From CAZZDA01 sp964652585 (GTDB taxonomy: Bacteria; Patescibacteriota; Patescibacteriia; UBA1544): 8,583 nt of DNA. A program made the position numbers and the translations under genes. Of this stretch, positions 5,023 to 8,583 are shown piece after piece; position 1 is the first letter of the stretch, and every line of letters starts with the position of its first letter. The stretch lies in the NCBI GenBank assembly GCA_964652585.1, contig CAZZDA010000047.1:1-8583 (forward strand). The letters run 5' to 3'. The notes below the pieces were generated by a model. That model searched no databases. It had not been told where the DNA came from and was given only the letters and a program-made list of their open reading frames with translations.

Positions 5023-6738
5023 CTACAACACCTCATAAACCGTAAAACTCTCAAGTTCCGCGATAGAGTAAAAATAAGGATACATATCAAGCTGCCAGTT
5101 TGGATGTTGTATCTTGTCCCACACCACATAGTCAAGCCTATAGGATTTTATTGCTTCCGTAAATCCTTTTTGCATAATGTCATCCCGTATACGCATAACC
5201 TCTTGCAGCTCTTCTTCGGGAGGGGTTGTAGCTACAGAAGACGTTTTCATACGCAGAATTTTTGTTAATTTTTGCACTTGCCGTTTGTGACCTCTTTCAT
5301 CAATATAGTGCACCCCCCATATTGCGCGTTCATTTTTCAGCATATAGGCGCGGTCAAACGGCTCGTGAAAAAACGAACTCACCACAAACCGTTCTTTCAC
5401 TTCTTCATCCGACAGAAAGAAAAGATTTGCCTCGCGCGCGTAGAAAACATTATTGTGTGTGTACGCTGGTATAAACGCACTCAATCGTGCATCCGCATAC
5501 ACTACACTCTCCTTTTCACTATGATGTTGAAGCCAGTCAAATACCGGCGCGTACCGCTGCGCGTCTTGTTCCGCGCCACTAGGCACTGATTGTTTTTCAA
5601 AGGTATTTTTTGTACGCGTTACCGCATATGGTATAACCAAAATCGCAAGCATACAACATAGTGCAAACGGCATCCATTTTTTTCTTTCTCCGATGCATCT
5701 CATATATACGCCTATAAGATAAGAAAATAAAAACGCGATACCAAACATTGCCGGCATAAAATAGTGGCTGGAAAACTCCAAGTTCCTACCCGTAAGTACA
5801 TGGTGATTCATCACGAATATCCCTCCAACAACAATGCTCGTTACGAGCAAAAATATGGGCTGTATTTTTACGATCTTTTTGTAATATAAAAAAGCGGCGA
5901 ACAAAAGCACGGTCACTGATACCGTCACCACAGAAAATCCTGACGGCAGGTGCGTATCAATAAGTCCCAAGCGATACACCGACTCCTCATAAAAAGGATT
6001 GCGCATACTCGCCGCCAGCGCAAAAAAATACGGTATACCTAAAACACCTCCTCCCGCAAGCATCATCAGATAAGGTTTAATCTTAAAATCCTTGTCCAAG
6101 AAAAAACTTGCAGAAAAAAATATGCCTAATGCCGCAAGTGTATAGGTCCAATGGTAGGGATAAAAATTAAACTGGAGCCCTAGCGCTATAGCTGCTAGTA
6201 CAAGAAAACGTTTTTGAGGCAATCGCAGATACGAAAAAAGAGCATACAAAAATAGAAGAAAAAAAACAAAGGTGAGCTGCGGTGAAGGCGCGCGGTTAAA
6301 ATCCTCCACAAAAAGCCCAAGATGTAAAAACACGACCACAAGTAACGCAAGCGTTGTGGAACGAGAAAGTTTATAGACAAGAGCATAAGTCAGCAAGGCA
6401 AGTAAAAGAGGTAGCAAAAAATCAAAAACAATATAGCCTTCTTTAAAGTCCTGCGACAACAATGAGGCAAGGCGCGCCTCAATATAATCGGGCAGCCAAA
6501 ATTGCATGGGACTGCCGTCTTTATGTTCGTACAAATACGGATTAGTAAGAAACGGATAGCCATCCAGCACCTCGTGAGCACGCACTTGATAATAAAGCTC
6601 GTCGTCATTGTTGATCGGATACACACCTGCAAACTGATCGCCTAAAGCATGGAGTGCGATAAGTTGCGGAACAAGCGTTGCCGCGCCTATTGCTATTGCA
6701 AGAAGCACTGCCGGAAAATGAGGTGAAATTTTAATCAT
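5023..6738 (-). CDS. Polytopic membrane protein, putative GT-C family glycosyltransferase
   Basis: From the ATG at 6738 the protein has 571 residues. About ten or eleven hydrophobic helices span residues 8-373 (for example 8-30, 129-146, 154-172, 196-214, 268-285, 294-311, 328-346 and 357-373). A hydrophilic domain of about 195 residues follows, probably on the outer face. After the first helix comes an acidic loop, NNDDELYYQ (43-51). A conserved acidic residue in this first loop is the hallmark of GT-C enzymes, which use polyprenyl-phosphate sugars. The DPM1-like gene upstream would make such a donor, so the pair makes sense together. The acceptor is unknown, and a flippase or polymerase remains possible. 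In-frame GTG and ATG codons upstream (6750, 6747) lie within the palindromic element's terminal repeat, which abuts this start codon; no Shine-Dalgarno sequence is seen. The stop is TAG. Confidence 0.75.
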   Translation of the reverse strand: MIKISPHFPAVLLAIAIGAATLVPQLIALHALGDQFAGVYPINNDDELYYQVRAHEVLDGYPFLTNPYLYEHKDGSPMQFWLPDYIEARLASLLSQDFKEGYIVFDFLLPLLLALLTYALVYKLSRSTTLALLVVVFLHLGLFVEDFNRAPSPQLTFVFFLLFLYALFSYLRLPQKRFLVLAAIALGLQFNFYPYHWTYTLAALGIFFSASFFLDKDFKIKPYLMMLAGGGVLGIPYFFALAASMRNPFYEESVYRLGLIDTHLPSGFSVVTVSVTVLLFAAFLYYKKIVKIQPIFLLVTSIVVGGIFVMNHHVLTGRNLEFSSHYFMPAMFGIAFLFSYLIGVYMRCIGERKKWMPFALCCMLAILVIPYAVTRTKNTFEKQSVPSGAEQDAQRYAPVFDWLQHHSEKESVVYADARLSAFIPAYTHNNVFYAREANLFFLSDEEVKERFVVSSFFHEPFDRAYMLKNERAIWGVHYIDERGHKRQVQKLTKILRMKTSSVATTPPEEELQEVMRIRDDIMQKGFTEAIKSYRLDYVVWDKIQHPNWQLDMYPYFYSIAELESFTVYEVL

Positions 6739-6921
6739 TATAGACATCACGCTATGAAATGGTGCTTAGAAGCAATAAAAATGAGTAAGATACGCAGTTT
6801 TGGAACGAGGAAAAACCGCAAGTGTAGCCGTAGTTACGGTGAGGATTTTTCCGAGAGAAAAACAAGCAGATTGCCATTTTTGTTGTCTTATGGAGTGCGA
6901 TTTCATAGCGTGATGTCTATA
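6739..6921. mobile_element. 183-bp palindromic MITE-like element with 22-bp perfect terminal inverted repeats
   Basis: Bases 6739-6760 are the exact reverse complement of 6900-6921. Inside them the two halves continue as an imperfect palindrome (such as TTAGAAGCAATAAAAATG against a related strand with ATAAGACAACAAAAATG). The symmetry runs down to a central CCGTA-GT-TACGG hairpin (6828-6839) close to the midpoint, so the whole element can fold as one long stem. It encodes no credible protein. Its ends are TA...TA, consistent with a TA target duplication of the Tc1/mariner-IS630 type, though the palindrome makes this unprovable here. Its right end supplies the last five codons and stop of the methyltransferase gene. 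Its left end touches the start codon of the membrane gene. It could also act as an mRNA processing or stability structure between the two. Confidence 0.75.
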
Positions 6922-7781
6922 CCTTTCTTTTGTGCTAGTACAAATACATTATCCCCTACATTCAAGGGAAATGCTATTTTTTGAAAAGGAGGTTTTTTCA
7001 TAGCATGCGCCAGTATTTTCCATAAGAATATTTTTTGCCAATTGTAGAGCGTCTTAAAAATATATGCCAAAGAAAATTTCTTTCCTATGGTTTTTCTCTC
7101 AAGAATAGTGAATCCCGTCTGTTCAAGCAATGCTGATAGATTATTGAGTGAAAAATAGTACAGGTGCTCGGGTGGAATAAGCATGTTCCATCGACGTCCC
7201 AACAGACGCGCCCACAGACTGTTCATGTCAATCGTATTTATCACCACAATACCTCCGTCTTTTAGCAGGCGATGTGTTTCTTGAAGATACGCACGAGGGC
7301 TCTCAACATGCTCAAGTACATCCCACATGGTCACCGCGTCAAAATACGCTGATTTCTCCATGAGCGATAAATCTCCCTCCACCACACGATGTCCTCGTTT
7401 CTTTGCAACACCAGCGGCAAATGACGATATTTCGCTCCCATATGTTTCCCATCCGGCGTTTTTTGCAAGATCAAGAAAATACCCTGTAGCCGCCCCAACA
7501 TCGCATATCTTTTTTCCGACAACACTCTCTTCAATGACTGCAAGATACCGTAAAAAAACACTTTTCATCGGCTCTTTGTCATCATCATAGTCCATATACC
7601 CATGCGAATCACCCTCTCCATGATAATATTCTTTCGTGTAAAGATTTTTACTATCGCGCGGCAACGGCCAAACAAAAGCGAGAAAGCAATTCCCGCATTG
7701 ATAGATCGTGTGTCCGTTTTTGACACAATATTGTTGTACGTCCTGTGACGCGCATATATGGCAGTTTATTTTTTCTTCCAT
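6903..7781 (-). CDS. Class I SAM-dependent methyltransferase with N-terminal zinc ribbon
   Basis: At 292 residues, it begins with a C4 zinc knuckle (C7, C10, C29, C32). A Rossmann-fold methyltransferase follows: SAM-binding motif I is CDVGAATGYF (93-102), the acidic end of strand 2 is near E117, and DAVTMWDVLEHVESP (148-162) is the post-motif typical of the UbiG-like Methyltransf_23 group. A PPEHLYYFS segment (203-211) is also typical. Such zinc-ribbon methyltransferases are common in O-antigen and surface-glycan clusters, where they methylate sugars or lipid-linked intermediates; the exact substrate is unknown. The gene overlaps the upstream sugar synthase by 16 bp, showing cotranscription. 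Its C-terminal IDITL and TGA stop are encoded by the terminal repeat of the palindromic element, so the original C-terminus may have been replaced by a few residues. The catalytic core looks intact. Confidence 0.88.
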   Translation of the reverse strand: MEEKINCHICASQDVQQYCVKNGHTIYQCGNCFLAFVWPLPRDSKNLYTKEYYHGEGDSHGYMDYDDDKEPMKSVFLRYLAVIEESVVGKKICDVGAATGYFLDLAKNAGWETYGSEISSFAAGVAKKRGHRVVEGDLSLMEKSAYFDAVTMWDVLEHVESPRAYLQETHRLLKDGGIVVINTIDMNSLWARLLGRRWNMLIPPEHLYYFSLNNLSALLEQTGFTILERKTIGKKFSLAYIFKTLYNWQKIFLWKILAHAMKKPPFQKIAFPLNVGDNVFVLAQKKGIDITL

Positions 7782-8485
7782 AATGAGCGTATGAAAATTT
7801 TGAGCGGCACGCGCATGCCTTCATGAATAATCTGATTGGAAAGTTTTGATTCTCCCCCTCGGCGGCTTTGAAACATAATTGGTATCTCTTGGATCCGCGC
7901 ATGAAGCTTCCGCGCGCAATATACTTTAAACTCTATTTGATAGGCGTATCCACCAGATCCAATATGCTGAAAATCCACCTTCTCCAGCAACTCTCGCCGT
8001 ACCGCAATAAAACCTGCGGTAAGATCTTTTATATTGGTTCGGGTAAGCAGCCTCGCGTACAAATTCCCGCACTTGCTTAAGAGCATGCGCCACATCTCCC
8101 ACTCAGCAATACCTCCGCCACGCACATAACGAGACCCGACCGCAAGATCATGGCTCTCAAGCGCTTTCAGCAACACCGGAATATAGCGAGGGTCATGAGA
8201 GCCATCCGCATCCATGGTAATAATTGAACGCACGCCGGTGTCTTTTAAAACGTGCGTAATAGCATCTTTATACGCCGCGCCCAAACCTTTTTTGTCGGGA
8301 CGCTCAATAAGAGAAAGGTGTTTTTGCGTCTTCATCATTTCCTTGACAATCGCGGCGGTACCATCGGGAGAAGTATCATCAACAACCACAATATACACTT
8401 GTGGTACCACAGAAAATATTTCAGAGATCATCGCTCTGATATTTTCTTTTTCATTATACGTTGGAAGCACTATAACATCTCTCAT
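7766..8485 (-). CDS. Polyprenyl-phosphate sugar synthase (DPM1-like GT2 glycosyltransferase)
   Basis: This 239-residue GT-A enzyme probably transfers mannose or a related sugar from a nucleotide sugar to polyprenyl phosphate on the cytoplasmic side of the membrane. Motifs in order are LPTYNEKENI (7-16), DDTSPDGT (36-43, nucleotide binding), the metal-binding DAD in MDADGSHDP (91-99), VGSRYVRGG (116-124), TAGFIAVRRELL (156-167), and the FQSRRGGESKL segment (205-215) diagnostic for dolichol-phosphate-mannose-type synthases. It lacks C-terminal membrane helices, as in the short soluble or peripheral DPM1 class. The product would feed GT-C enzymes such as the membrane protein two genes downstream. 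It is the first gene of its block. The ATG lies about 6 nt after the predicted transcription start. Confidence 0.92.
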   Translation of the reverse strand: MRDVIVLPTYNEKENIRAMISEIFSVVPQVYIVVVDDTSPDGTAAIVKEMMKTQKHLSLIERPDKKGLGAAYKDAITHVLKDTGVRSIITMDADGSHDPRYIPVLLKALESHDLAVGSRYVRGGGIAEWEMWRMLLSKCGNLYARLLTRTNIKDLTAGFIAVRRELLEKVDFQHIGSGGYAYQIEFKVYCARKLHARIQEIPIMFQSRRGGESKLSNQIIHEGMRVPLKIFIRSLWKKK

Positions 8486-8497
8486 AACACAAATGTT

Positions 8498-8526
8498 ATT
8501 CTAACAAAGAGAGTAAGGTTCTACAA
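8498..8526 (-). promoter_or_regulatory. Promoter of the glycosyltransferase/methyltransferase block
   Basis: On the minus strand a weak -35 TTGTAG (8526-8521) is followed by a 17-nt spacer and a good -10 TAGAAT (8503-8498, five of six consensus). Transcription would start near 8491, only about 6 nt before the ATG, giving an almost leaderless mRNA. The promoter sits just inside the right terminal inverted repeat. Confidence 0.5.
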
Positions 8527-8533
8527 TAACTAT

Positions 8534-8583
8534 CTTCCAGTCTAGAATCTAACGCAACACATTGGCGCGAAGCGCTAAAGATG
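8534..8583. repeat. Right copy of perfect 50-bp terminal inverted repeat
   Basis: This is the exact reverse complement of bases 1-50 and ends at the last base of the window. It contains no ORF of note. Its inner edge is 8 bp upstream of the -35 element of the glycosyltransferase promoter, so the repeat marks the upstream border of that transcription unit. Confidence 0.95.

Noticed and set aside
4997..5054. Direct repeat AAACTCTCAAG (about 4998 and 5044).
   Set aside because: Only 11 bp, partly coding, with no symmetry or spacing that suggests a site.
6739..6750. Membrane-gene starts at GTG 6750 or ATG 6747.
   Set aside because: They lie inside the palindromic element's terminal repeat and add only a few residues of no family value. 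The ATG at 6738 precedes the hydrophobic N-terminus directly, although the upstream starts cannot be fully excluded.
6754..6984. A 76-codon plus-strand ORF across the palindromic element.
   Set aside because: It runs antisense into the methyltransferase gene, has no recognisable protein character and no promoter or ribosome-binding site.
1..8583. A complete linear plasmid or virus with terminal inverted repeats.
   Set aside because: There is no replication, telomere-resolving or structural gene, and the content is ordinary chromosomal accessory DNA.

Overview
The window reads as bacterial DNA from a low-GC, streamlined genome. The -35/-10 promoters are sigma70-like (TTGACA with 17-18 nt spacers). 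Genes are tightly packed, nearly all on the minus strand, with almost no Shine-Dalgarno sequences and at least one leaderless start. I infer a Patescibacteria/CPR (Parcubacteria-like) source, but no marker gene is present to prove it. TGA is used as a stop by hsdS and the methyltransferase gene, so the code is not the Gracilibacteria/SR1 type.

The window is bounded exactly by a perfect 50-bp inverted repeat (1-50 and 8534-8583). Transcription runs right to left in two blocks. The right block (8485-5023) is a surface-glycan or lipid-linked sugar cluster. It holds a DPM1-like polyprenyl-phosphate sugar synthase, a zinc-ribbon class I methyltransferase and a polytopic GT-C-like membrane protein. 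A 183-bp palindromic, MITE-like element with perfect 22-bp terminal inverted repeats sits between the last two genes. It supplies the stop codon of one and abuts the start codon of the other.

The left block (4948-32) is a type I restriction-modification operon with inserted cargo. Its order is hsdM (with an extra N-terminal Mu-type helix-turn-helix and a leaderless promoter), a DUF3800 nuclease-like gene, two small zinc-ribbon proteins, hsdS and an 89-codon ORF. No hsdR is in the window; it would have to lie beyond the left edge or elsewhere.

The most striking object is a compact structured RNA gene of about 100 nt on the plus strand (about 2160-2257), antisense to the operon. It has its own promoter and terminator and lies directly behind the DUF3800 gene. 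The terminator's 3' arm and U-tract also encode the last DUF3800 residues, and the DUF3800 stop codon lies in the terminator loop. This locks protein gene and RNA gene into one unit. From memory, comparative genomics has described several 'DUF3800 RNA motifs' near such genes. This may be one of them or a new class, and its function is unknown.

There is no gene-free stretch longer than about 165 bp. The larger gaps hold the RNA gene and the palindromic element.
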